Source: DATIXD01 sp035518875 (GTDB taxonomy: Bacteria; Pseudomonadota; Gammaproteobacteria; Methylococcales; Methylococcaceae). Taken from it: a DNA stretch of 15,403 bases. Below the pieces are notes generated by a model that was not told the origin of the DNA, made no database searches, and saw only the letters and a program-made list of their open reading frames with translations. The stretch covers positions 1 to 15,403 of the forward strand of contig DATIXD010000334.1 in assembly GCA_035518875.1 (NCBI GenBank), written 5' to 3'. Positions within the stretch are counted from its first letter, which is position 1; each line of letters starts with the position of its first letter. Of this stretch, positions 9,542 through 15,403 are shown piece after piece. The position numbers were made by a program, and so were the translations under genes.

Positions 9542-9565
9542 ATCAATTAAAAGGAGCCGGGGGGC

Positions 9566-9585
9566 GCGGGGGAATTCGCCCCCGC
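9566..9585. terminator. GC-rich hairpin between convergent sodC and hydrolase genes
   Basis: GCGGGGG (9566-9572), loop AATTCG, CCCCCGC (9579-9585): a perfect 7-bp GC stem. It lies 24 bases after sodC and 13 bases after the end of the opposing gene. Read on the plus strand no T run follows. Read on the minus strand TTTT comes 15 bases after the stem. It is well placed to end transcription from both sides, but it is not a textbook intrinsic terminator. Confidence 0.5.
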
Positions 9586-9598
9586 TCAGAAGCGATTG

Positions 9599-10282
9599 TC
9601 AGAGCGCCGGCCCGGACTTTTCTCCGACCGCCAAACGATCGACCAGCCAGGATCGAATGGCTGCGATCTCCTCGGTACAGACGCAATGCGGCATGGGATA
9701 GTCATGCCAGTCCACCTTATAGCCCTTGGCTTCCAGAAACCTTCGACTTTGAACGCCCAATGCAAACGGCACGATGGGGTCTTGCGTGCCATGCCCCATG
9801 AAGATCGGAATGGGCCTGGCCGGCGCCGGAATCTGGTCCGGCTGAGCGACATAACCGGATAGCACAATAATGCCGCCCAGCGGCTTTGGATATCGGACCG
9901 CCACGTCCAGCGCGATCACCCCGCCCTGGGAAAACCCCGCCAGAATGATCCGCGCCGGCGCCACACCCTGAGCGATTTCCCGCTCGATCAACGCAAGCAC
10001 CGCCCGCTCCGATTCCTGCATCCCCGCCTCATCGACCCGTTGGCTCAGATCAGGCGTCAGAATGTCGTACCAGGCGCGCATCACGAAGCCGCCATTGATG
10101 GTAACGGGCCGCCGCGGCGCATGAGGAAACACGAAACGGATCCCGAAGGCTGGCGGCAATCGCAGCTGCGGGACGATCGGCTCGAAATCGTGCCCGTCCG
10201 CGCCCAGGCCGTGCAGCCAAATGACACTGGCTTTGATTTCACCGACCGGGTTGATTTCCACGGATGGAAGTAATTTGCTCAT
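9599..10282 (-). CDS. Carboxylesterase/phospholipase-family alpha/beta hydrolase
   Basis: A 227-residue serine hydrolase of the COG0400 carboxylesterase/phospholipase group. The oxyanion region is VIWLHGLGADGHDFEPIVP (about 20-38), followed by RFVFPHAPRRPVTINGG, a signature of this group. The nucleophile is Ser118 in LAGFSQGG, the acid Asp168 in MGHGTQDPIVP and the base His199 in YPMPH. There is no signal peptide, so it is cytoplasmic. The members hydrolyse short carboxyl or lysophospholipid esters; the natural substrate here is unknown. The ATG at 10282 has only a weak ribosome-binding site. The unrecognised gene upstream ends 40 bases away, so the two may share a transcript. Confidence 0.9.
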   Translation of the reverse strand: MSKLLPSVEINPVGEIKASVIWLHGLGADGHDFEPIVPQLRLPPAFGIRFVFPHAPRRPVTINGGFVMRAWYDILTPDLSQRVDEAGMQESERAVLALIEREIAQGVAPARIILAGFSQGGVIALDVAVRYPKPLGGIIVLSGYVAQPDQIPAPARPIPIFMGHGTQDPIVPFALGVQSRRFLEAKGYKVDWHDYPMPHCVCTEEIAAIRSWLVDRLAVGEKSGPAL

Positions 10283-10322
10283 CGCGAGCCCATTGCCGTT
10301 CGATATTCGTGCCGCAGGAGAA

Positions 10323-10733
10323 TCATCGAGTCCGCCAGGGAATCACTTCAGCCGAAGACGGCAAGCTTACCTTGGCTTTCAGCTGGTTCAATGCGCCTTG
10401 GAACTCGCCTTGCAGCCGCCTCATAGTCTCCAGCGAGGCCGGCGTGTAATACGCCACCTCATAGGGAATCGGATCATCCAGACTGGTTCGTACCTGCGGA
10501 CGGAAATTTTGCCAAGCCAGTTCGATGTTGCTTCGCGACACCGCGCCGTCGAGAAAGATGATTTCCTGATGATCGACCACCGCTATGAACAGCATGCTTC
10601 GGATGGGGACGAACAGAGCCTTCCGGTCGCAGCGGCCGAGCAGGATCTTGGTTAGATTGTAGATTGCGGCTGGTAGGGTACGGCCTTCGCGTCTAATTTC
10701 CTTTCCCCGGAAAAAGGTTTCTCGAGTGTGCAT
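10323..10733 (-). CDS. Conserved-looking protein of unknown function (136 residues)
   Basis: I do not recognise this protein. I chose the ATG at 10733 because AGGGG lies 7 bases upstream; the longer frame from 10790 starts with a very basic stretch and no such site. The protein has no signal peptide. A central block, ALFVPIRSMLFIAVVDHQEIIFLDG (about 39-63), is hydrophobic in beta-strand style rather than a membrane helix. The last third is helical and Glu/Gln/Leu-rich (ETMRRLQGEFQGALNQLKAK). The composition and codon use look like a real gene of this genome. It lies between hypD and the hydrolase gene on the same strand, 149 bases after hypD and 40 before the hydrolase, which gives no firm clue to function. 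Confidence 0.65.
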   Translation of the reverse strand: MHTRETFFRGKEIRREGRTLPAAIYNLTKILLGRCDRKALFVPIRSMLFIAVVDHQEIIFLDGAVSRSNIELAWQNFRPQVRTSLDDPIPYEVAYYTPASLETMRRLQGEFQGALNQLKAKVSLPSSAEVIPWRTR

Positions 10734-10882
10734 GAGCGCGCCCCTTGCAAATTTCCCTCTACGATACCGCCGGAAAGAAAGACGTGGCAAGCCGATACCG
10801 CCGGGATGACCTTGGCCCGAATCAGGCAGCAGCGCACGCCAATTGCCTTGTCGTCTCCAAGGTGTTCACGCCCTACAGACTT

Positions 10883-11983
10883 CTAGGCCGCGTCCCGACT
10901 CTTGCGCACGCCCGCCGCCCACCAGATGCGGCAGGCGCCTTCGTCGGACACCATGCAGGGGCCGACGGGATTGCGGGGGGTGCAGGCGGTTTCGTAAAGC
11001 CGGCATTCGGTCGGTGTGATCTTTCCCAGCACGACGCGGGCGCAATCGCAGCCTGGCGGCATCTCGCCGGCATGGCGGCGGGCATCTTCGGCAAAGTCAG
11101 GAAAGCGCGTGCGGGCGTTGTGATCGGCGAAGCCCGGCCTGAGCTCGAAGCCGGAAGCCGGGATGATCCCGATGCCGCGCCAGGGCGCATCGACCACTTC
11201 CATCCTCGTTTCGAGGCATTGCCGGGCTAGGTGATTCCCGCCCGGCCTGACCGCTCTGGGATAGCAGTTATCCAGAAACGGCCGTTCCTCGATCAACTGG
11301 CGCAGCACCGAATAGGTCGCCGCCAACAGGCTATCCGGCGTGAAACCGGCGATGGCGGCGGGTATACCATGTTTGTCCACCACGAACTGCCATTCCTCCG
11401 GCCCCATCACCGTGGCGACATGGCCGGGCGCGATCAGGGCATCGAAGCCGGGCTGTTCCGATTCCAGCAGCATGGCGACCGCAGGCCAGGTCAATCTTCC
11501 GCTCATCAGCAACAGCAGGTTCTCCGGGATGCCTTCGGCGATCATGCCCGCCACCGGGGCGCAGGTGGTTTCGAAGCCGGCGGCGAAAAACACGACGGTC
11601 TTCGGGGCTTCAGCGCGGGCGATTGTCACCGCTTCCAGGGGCGAGGCGATCGGGCGCACATCGGCGCCGGCGGCTTTTGCCTGCTCCAGCGAACGGATGG
11701 TGCGCTTTCCGACATTCACGGGAACCCTCAGCATGTCGCCGAAGGTGACCAGCACGATGTCCTCGTGCAGTGCCATTTGAATGGCCTGATAAATATCCTG
11801 TTCCGGACACACGCACACCGGACAGCCGGGGCCAGGGATCAGCTCGATTTGGTTCGGCAGGGCCTTGCGCAGGCCCGCCATCGAGATGGAACGCTCATGC
11901 CCGCCGCAGACATTCATCAGCCGCACCCTGGCGGGCAAGGGCAAGGCGCGGATTTTTTCCAACCATTCTCGGGCGCTGGGCAT
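10883..11983 (-). CDS. hypD: Hydrogenase maturation protein HypD
   Basis: A 366-residue iron-sulfur scaffold on which, with HypC, the Fe(CN)2CO unit of [NiFe]-hydrogenase is assembled in the cytoplasm. The N-terminal signatures are NVCGGHERSI (Cys26) and GPGCPVCVCP (Cys54, Cys57, Cys59), which include the active-site thiols. FGDMLRVP and FFAAGFETTCAP are the middle family motifs. The C-terminal region has the [4Fe-4S]-binding cysteines in PPGCDC, TPTEC, ETACTPRNPVGPCMVSDEGAC (about 313-351). Length matches the family (about 370). It follows hypB after a 59-base gap that contains a hairpin, and is the last gene of the hypC-hypA-hypB-hypD group. Confidence 0.96.
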   Translation of the reverse strand: MPSAREWLEKIRALPLPARVRLMNVCGGHERSISMAGLRKALPNQIELIPGPGCPVCVCPEQDIYQAIQMALHEDIVLVTFGDMLRVPVNVGKRTIRSLEQAKAAGADVRPIASPLEAVTIARAEAPKTVVFFAAGFETTCAPVAGMIAEGIPENLLLLMSGRLTWPAVAMLLESEQPGFDALIAPGHVATVMGPEEWQFVVDKHGIPAAIAGFTPDSLLAATYSVLRQLIEERPFLDNCYPRAVRPGGNHLARQCLETRMEVVDAPWRGIGIIPASGFELRPGFADHNARTRFPDFAEDARRHAGEMPPGCDCARVVLGKITPTECRLYETACTPRNPVGPCMVSDEGACRIWWAAGVRKSRDAA

Positions 11984-12013
11984 GGCGTTCTCTCGGGTGG
12001 TTTTTCGATACGC

Positions 12014-12038
12014 GGTTAGGCGATAAAGCCGCTTAACC
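12014..12038 (-). repeat. Intercistronic hairpin between hypB and hypD
   Basis: On the plus strand, GGTTAGGCG (12014-12022), loop ATAAAGC, CGCTTAACC (12030-12038): eight of nine pairs form, with one mismatch. There is no T tract on the minus strand after the stem, so it is more likely an mRNA stability or attenuation element than a terminator. Confidence 0.45.
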
Positions 12039-12042
12039 TCAC

Positions 12043-12882
12043 CTACGTTTGTGCAACCGGGCGGAAGCGGATGAGCGGCGCTTCCCCGTGCAGAAGCCGG
12101 CCGTCCTGTTGAATGCGCGGCCTAAGGGTTTGTTTCTGTTTCAGGCGCTCCTTGTGCTGCGCTACCTCGCCTTCCAGCCAATCCAGCCACGCCTCCAAGC
12201 CATCGCCGGAGCGGGCCGACACCCGCATCACCGGCGCCTTGCTCGCCAGGGCACGCTGGCATTGCTCCGCCTTTTCCGGCGAAAAATCGCCCAGATAAGG
12301 CAGCAGATCGGTCTTGGTGATCAGCATCAAGTCCGCCGCGCGGAACATTACCGGATATTTGGCCGGCTTGTCGTCGCCTTCCGTGACCGAAAGCAGGGTG
12401 ACGTTGCGATGATGGCCCAGGTCGAAGCTGGCCGGGCAAACCAGGTTTCCGACATTCTCGATGAACAGCAGCTCGATGCGATCCAGATCGAGATGATCCA
12501 GGGCATTGTGGATCAAATGCGCATCGAGATGGCAGGCGGTTCCGGTCGTGATCTGGTGAGCCGGCACCCCCTGCGCCCTGATGCGCAGAGCATCGTTCTC
12601 GGTTTCCAGGTCCCCTTCGATGACGGCTATCCCGATCCTTTCCTTTAGCCGCTGGATCGTCGCCTCCAAGAGGGCGGTCTTGCCCGAACCGGGGGAAGAC
12701 ATCAGATTGATCGCCAGCGCGCCGCCAGCGTCCAGACGAGCCCGATTCCGTTCCGCCTGCCGATCGTTGTGCTTGAGCAAATTGCTTAGCACCGATACGG
12801 TCGACACCGCCTTCTTTTCAGGGACCTCGAACAGCAGGTGGCGATTGCCGGGGGTGATGTTGCAGCCGCAGGTGTTACACAT
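12043..12882 (-). CDS. hypB: Hydrogenase nickel-incorporation GTPase HypB
   Basis: A 279-residue SIMIBI-class GTPase that, with HypA, delivers nickel to the hydrogenase large subunit. The N-terminus MCNTCGCN carries the CxxCxC high-affinity nickel motif (Cys2, Cys5, Cys7) known from E. coli HypB. The P-loop is SSPGSGKT (62-69). Further GTPase motifs are EGDLETENDA (about 89-98), ENVGNLVCPASFDLG (about 142-156) and TKTD (189-192). ACHLDAH (about 116-122) holds the Cys-His pair of the GTPase-domain metal site. The long histidine-rich stretch that stores nickel in some HypB proteins is absent. A strong AAGGAG site lies 8 bases before the ATG. The hypA stop lies 11 bases upstream. Confidence 0.97.
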   Translation of the reverse strand: MCNTCGCNITPGNRHLLFEVPEKKAVSTVSVLSNLLKHNDRQAERNRARLDAGGALAINLMSSPGSGKTALLEATIQRLKERIGIAVIEGDLETENDALRIRAQGVPAHQITTGTACHLDAHLIHNALDHLDLDRIELLFIENVGNLVCPASFDLGHHRNVTLLSVTEGDDKPAKYPVMFRAADLMLITKTDLLPYLGDFSPEKAEQCQRALASKAPVMRVSARSGDGLEAWLDWLEGEVAQHKERLKQKQTLRPRIQQDGRLLHGEAPLIRFRPVAQT

Positions 12883-12893
12883 GGCCTTGCTCC

Positions 12894-13265
12894 TTAAGTG
12901 ATTAGCGGACTGGGCTCAGCGGCGTTCAGCAATTCGACGCTGGCCAGGATCAGTTCGTCGCCGCTCAACAGTTTCGTATCATTACCGCCGCAGATGCCGC
13001 AAAGCAGACGGCTGACCCCGGCTTCGGTTTCGGCCCCACAGCTGCCGCAAAGGACCCGGACGGGCTGTCGCTCCATGATCAATTCGGCCTGCGCGGCCAA
13101 GGTACCGACTCGGCCGATGCTGAATGCGCTTTCCAGCAGGAGCGGTTCGATGCCCGACAGCGGTCCGATCCTGACCGTGATGCCGGCGACTTTTTGCGCG
13201 CGATGTTCGCGAGCGATCGCAAGCACCTGCTCCAACAAATCCTCGCAGAGGGAAAGCTCATGCAC
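12894..13265 (-). CDS. hypA: Hydrogenase nickel-incorporation protein HypA (GTG start)
   Basis: A 123-residue nickel metallochaperone. HypA must begin Met-His-Glu because His2 binds nickel. Here that sequence is encoded as GTG-CAT-GAG at 13265, so GTG is the start and the first residue is fMet. The frame stays open upstream into hypC but yields no family-like sequence there. The zinc site is two CxxC pairs: VLCGSCG (Cys73, Cys76) and LLCGICGG (Cys89, Cys92). Family features HELSLCEDLLEQV and VRIGPLSGIEP are clear. The last 8 bases of hypC overlap the start, suggesting translational coupling. Confidence 0.95.
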   Translation of the reverse strand: MHELSLCEDLLEQVLAIAREHRAQKVAGITVRIGPLSGIEPLLLESAFSIGRVGTLAAQAELIMERQPVRVLCGSCGAETEAGVSRLLCGICGGNDTKLLSGDELILASVELLNAAEPSPLIT

Positions 13266-13494
13266 CGGCGCCCTCCCCGGCCAGCAGCTGGTCGAACAAC
13301 TCCCACGAAGATCGGGCCTCTTCTTCAGTGAGCTTCTGGATTGCATAGCCGACGTGAATGAGGACATAGTCGCCCTCCCGAAGCGTTTCCTCTTGCAAGA
13401 GAAACAGGCTTACGTCGCGCTCGACGCCATTGACTGCGCACCGGGCGTTGAAACCGTCGATCCGGGTGATTTGCATGGGAATCGCTAGGCACAT
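13258..13494 (-). CDS. hypC: Hydrogenase maturation chaperone HypC/HybG family
   Basis: A 78-residue protein that shuttles the Fe(CN)2CO unit from HypD to the hydrogenase large-subunit precursor. I chose the ATG at 13494 because family members begin MCLAIP and Cys2 must become the N-terminal residue after Met removal; the upstream ATG at 13506 would bury it. The central VNGVERDVSLFLL is the OB-fold core, and DYVLIHVGYAIQKL (His47) is the family C-terminal motif. It is a typical length. The ribosome-binding site is weak (GGAT). It overlaps hypA by 8 bases. Confidence 0.95.
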   Translation of the reverse strand: MCLAIPMQITRIDGFNARCAVNGVERDVSLFLLQEETLREGDYVLIHVGYAIQKLTEEEARSSWELFDQLLAGEGAGA

Positions 13495-13510
13495 GGGCTG
13501 ATCCACAAAA

Positions 13511-13527
13511 AGTTGAGGGTTGGGCGC
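13511..13527. repeat. 17-base sequence shared with the clpB leader
   Basis: AGTTGAGGGTTGGGCGC here and AGTTGGGGGTTGGGCGC at 6475-6491 differ at one base. Both lie just before a minus-strand start codon: 17 bases before hypC and 37 before clpB. The clpB copy overlaps the heat-shock -10 element. The hypC copy has no CTTGAAA upstream, so it is not a second copy of the same promoter. Confidence 0.5.
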
Positions 13528-13552
13528 GAGATCTCACATCGAGAAAGAAACC

Positions 13553-14062
13553 TTACGGAAACGGCGGAATCGTCGGCTCGGTACCCTCGAACTCCGCTTC
13601 CGGATGGTGCTTGCGGACTAGCTCGTGGATATCCTCGACCCGATCCTTGGGAACGTCCACCATCACCAAGAAACTGCCCTTCTCGATCGCCTCCTCATAG
13701 GGCTGCAACCGCGTATTCCCCACGCTCAGGCCCACCATTCCGGCGAGCCATGTCCCCATGCCCGCACCGGTCAGCGCGCTGATCAGCACAACCGCCCCGC
13801 CGCCGACGACCAGTCCGGTCGGTAAGGCGATTGCGATCAGGCCGGCGAGCGTTCCGGCGATGCCGCCTAGCGCCAGGCCGCGTTCCATCGCCGGAATGAA
13901 ATCCGTCTTTTGAAGTGCCGAGGCCTCGGGGAGGTCGCCGAGGGGCGTTCCGCGCTTGGCCAGGATATGGATATGCCGCTCCTCCACTCGCGCCAACAGC
14001 AGTTCGTCGACGATTTGTCTGGTTATCTCGATGTTGGGAACCAAGAAATAGATGCGTTTCAT
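13553..14062 (-). CDS. DUF1269-type membrane protein
   Basis: A 169-residue protein that I place in the DUF1269 family from memory of its pattern. It starts MKRIYFLVPN, has a soluble N-terminal domain (1-58) with VDELLLARVEERHIHILAKRG, then a glycine-rich hydrophobic pair of segments (about 62-82 and 84-115; GLALGGIAG, GLVVGGGAVVL, LAGMVGLSVG). A soluble C-terminal domain (120-169) follows with VDVPKDRVEDIHELVRKHHPEAE and a PTIPPFP tail. The biochemical function is unknown. A strong AAGGAG site lies 8 bases before the ATG. It lies 58 bases upstream of hypC on the same strand, so it may head the hyp transcript, or be an unrelated insertion between hypC and hypE. Confidence 0.8.
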   Translation of the reverse strand: MKRIYFLVPNIEITRQIVDELLLARVEERHIHILAKRGTPLGDLPEASALQKTDFIPAMERGLALGGIAGTLAGLIAIALPTGLVVGGGAVVLISALTGAGMGTWLAGMVGLSVGNTRLQPYEEAIEKGSFLVMVDVPKDRVEDIHELVRKHHPEAEFEGTEPTIPPFP

Positions 14063-14303
14063 CGGAGCTCCTTATGTTACAGTTAAACGGAACGAAAACA
14101 GGAAAGACGCAGGAATACTGCCTCTCAAGCTGCATCCTCCAACCCGCCCAAGCTCCACGCCAGGGCGCGAACCGTGCGCAGCCACCGACGCCGGCAAATG
14201 ATCCAATAGTACCTTACCCGCGGCAACGCAGATTGAATTCGGGCGGGCAACGAAGACTATTTATGCAATTTATACATCCAAAGGACGAGGCCGACCATAT
14301 TTC

Positions 14304-14317
14304 TTGATCAGCATCAA
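14304..14317. promoter_or_regulatory. FNR/Anr-type binding site before hypE
   Basis: TTGAT-CAGC-ATCAA matches the FNR consensus TTGAT-N4-ATCAA at all ten fixed positions. Its centre is at 14310.5. The TTAAAT at 14341-14346 would put transcription start near 14352, making the site centred close to -41.5, the standard place for FNR activation. FNR control of hyp genes is known in E. coli. Confidence 0.7.
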
Positions 14318-14322
14318 CTATG

Positions 14323-14339
14323 GGCGAATGTAATTCGCC
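14323..14339. repeat. Perfect 7-bp inverted repeat over the hypE core promoter
   Basis: GGCGAAT-GTA-ATTCGCC, two perfect arms around a 3-base centre, followed by TTTAAAT. It starts 5 bases after the FNR-type site and would cover the -30 to -13 region. It could be an operator for a second regulator, or a weak hairpin with a short T tail. Confidence 0.5.
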
Positions 14340-14364
14340 TTTAAATCAAGGCAGTATCCGTCTC

Positions 14365-15390
14365 ATGAATTCAAAGATCACCCTGTCGGATTCCCGTATC
14401 ACCCTCGCCCATGGCAACGGCGGACGCTTCATGCGCGAATTGATCGACGCGTTATTCGATCGCCATCTGGGCAATGAATTGCTCGATACCCATGTCGATG
14501 CCGCACTCATACCCATGGATTCAACCCTGGGGGAAATCATGACGACCACCGATGGTTTCACGGTAGAACCCCTGGAATTTCCCGGCGGGAATATCGGCAG
14601 CCTCGCGGTGCACGGGACGGTGAACGATTTGGCGGTAGCGGGCGCAACGCCGCTCTATCTGACCCTCAACGCGTTCATCGAGGAAGGGCTGGAAGTCGCG
14701 CTGCTGGACCGGGTCCTGGCAAGCATGGCACAGGCTTGCCGGGAGAGCGGCGTTAAAGTGGTGGCCGGCGACACGAAAGTCTTGCGCCGAGGCCAGGGCG
14801 GCGGCGTCTACTTCGCCACGACCGGAATCGGCACGCGCCCCCCCCATCTGCGACTGGGACTTGGCCGGATCCGTCCGGGCGATGTGATCCTGCTCAGCGG
14901 CTCGGTAGGAGATCATGGTACTGCCGTGTTGCTCGCGCGCGAACAGTTCGGTTTGTCCGGCGAGCTGAAATCTGACTCCGCCAGCGTCTTGCCGATCACC
15001 CAGGCGCTGATCGAAATACCGGGATTACGGTTCATGCGCGACCCGACCCGTGGCGGCCTCGCTACCGTCGCACATGAGATCGCCCACGCGACGGGCGCAA
15101 GCGTCCGTTTGAACGAGACGAGAATTCCCATCCTCGATCCGGTGCGCACGGTGTGCGAAATGCTGGGCTATGATCCTTTGTATCTTGCCAGCGAGGGACG
15201 TGTCGTGGCGGTATTGGATCCCGCGGGCGCCGAAGGGGCATTGCAGCGGCTGCGAGGCATGGGTTACACCGATGCCGCGATCATTGGCCGAGTCGAAAGC
15301 GGAAGAGCCCATGTTGTCTTAGAAACGCAACTCGGGGGTGAGCGGATTCTGGAGGAGTTGGAAGACGATCCCTTGCCGCGCATTTGTTGA
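14365..15390 (+). CDS. hypE: Hydrogenase maturation protein HypE (carbamoyl dehydratase)
   Basis: A 341-residue enzyme that takes a carbamoyl group from HypF onto its C-terminal cysteine and dehydrates it with ATP to the thiocyanate that supplies the CN ligands of [NiFe]-hydrogenase. The protein ends PRIC, so the essential terminal Cys341 is present. The N-terminal half (AIRS/PurM-like) has ITLAHGNGG, TTTDGFTVEPLEFPGGNIGSLA and VHGTVNDLAVAGATP; VVAGDTKV follows. The C-terminal half has VGDHGTAVL, MRDPTRGGLATVAHE and YDPLYLASEG. I chose the ATG at 14365 because the family starts close to ITLAHGNGG. The alternative at 14320 would lie upstream of the inferred transcription start and read through the inverted repeat. 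The ribosome-binding site is weak. The gene diverges from hypCABD, and its CO/CN partner hypF is not in the window. Confidence 0.95.
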   Translation: MNSKITLSDSRITLAHGNGGRFMRELIDALFDRHLGNELLDTHVDAALIPMDSTLGEIMTTTDGFTVEPLEFPGGNIGSLAVHGTVNDLAVAGATPLYLTLNAFIEEGLEVALLDRVLASMAQACRESGVKVVAGDTKVLRRGQGGGVYFATTGIGTRPPHLRLGLGRIRPGDVILLSGSVGDHGTAVLLAREQFGLSGELKSDSASVLPITQALIEIPGLRFMRDPTRGGLATVAHEIAHATGASVRLNETRIPILDPVRTVCEMLGYDPLYLASEGRVVAVLDPAGAEGALQRLRGMGYTDAAIIGRVESGRAHVVLETQLGGERILEELEDDPLPRIC

Positions 15391-15403
15391 TTCAGGGATT
15401 TTC

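Larger units (their letters stand above)
14063..14364. promoter_or_regulatory. Divergent control region between the DUF1269 gene and hypE
   Basis: These 302 bases lie between divergent genes. The half next to the DUF1269 gene is GC-rich with nothing I can name. The half next to hypE is AT-rich and holds an FNR-type site (14304-14317), a 17-bp inverted repeat (14323-14339), a possible plus-strand -10 TTAAAT (14341-14346) and a possible minus-strand extended -10 TGTATAAAT (14276-14268, TATAAA at 14274-14269). The minus-strand -10 has no good -35, as expected for an activator-dependent promoter, and would give the DUF1269 gene a leader of about 200 bases. Confidence 0.5.

Noticed and set aside
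12894..13367. Longer hypA starting at 13367
   Set aside because: The extra 34 residues read out of frame through hypC, are unlike any HypA N-terminus and would displace the nickel-binding His2.

Overview
The window looks like chromosomal DNA of a GC-rich gammaproteobacterium. A methanotroph-like (Methylococcales-type) bacterium is my best guess, from the overall look of the proteins and the gene mix; that is inference, because no marker gene for methane oxidation is present. Coding density is high. I see no tRNA, rRNA, insertion sequence, phage gene or CRISPR array.

Layout. (1) 1-626, minus: the start of an outer-membrane beta-barrel protein of OmpA type, cut by the window edge. (2) 746-3754, minus: a phosphate-response block transcribed phoB, then phoR, then a PstS-like periplasmic binding protein. 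phoR and the binding-protein gene overlap as ATGA, and a Pho-box-like sequence lies before phoB. (3) 3859-6438, minus: the disaggregase gene clpB, with a very good sigma-32 (heat shock) promoter match upstream. (4) 6613-7821, minus: an EAL-HDOD signalling protein. (5) 7822-8300: a 479-base gap without a convincing gene, holding two exact DnaA-box 9-mers and one near match. (6) 8301-9541, plus: a VanX-family D-Ala-D-Ala dipeptidase and a periplasmic Cu,Zn superoxide dismutase, ending in a GC-rich hairpin facing convergent genes. (7) 9599-10733, minus: a carboxylesterase/phospholipase-family hydrolase and an unrecognised 136-residue protein. (8) 10883-15390: a [NiFe]-hydrogenase maturation cluster, with hypC-hypA-hypB-hypD on the minus strand, a DUF1269-type membrane protein upstream of hypC, and hypE diverging on the plus strand.

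How the genes work together. HypC, HypD and HypE (with HypF, not in this window) build and deliver the Fe(CN)2CO group of [NiFe]-hydrogenase. HypA and HypB insert nickel. The hydrogenase structural genes and hypF must lie elsewhere if the pathway is complete. The DNA before hypE carries a perfect FNR/Anr-type site (TTGAT-N4-ATCAA), followed five bases later by a separate perfect 7-bp inverted repeat. This suggests that hydrogenase maturation responds to low oxygen.

The coding content belongs to known families, and I found no clearly new system. The less explained signals are in the non-coding DNA: the hypE control region, the DnaA-box gap, and a 17-base sequence shared by the clpB and hypC leaders.
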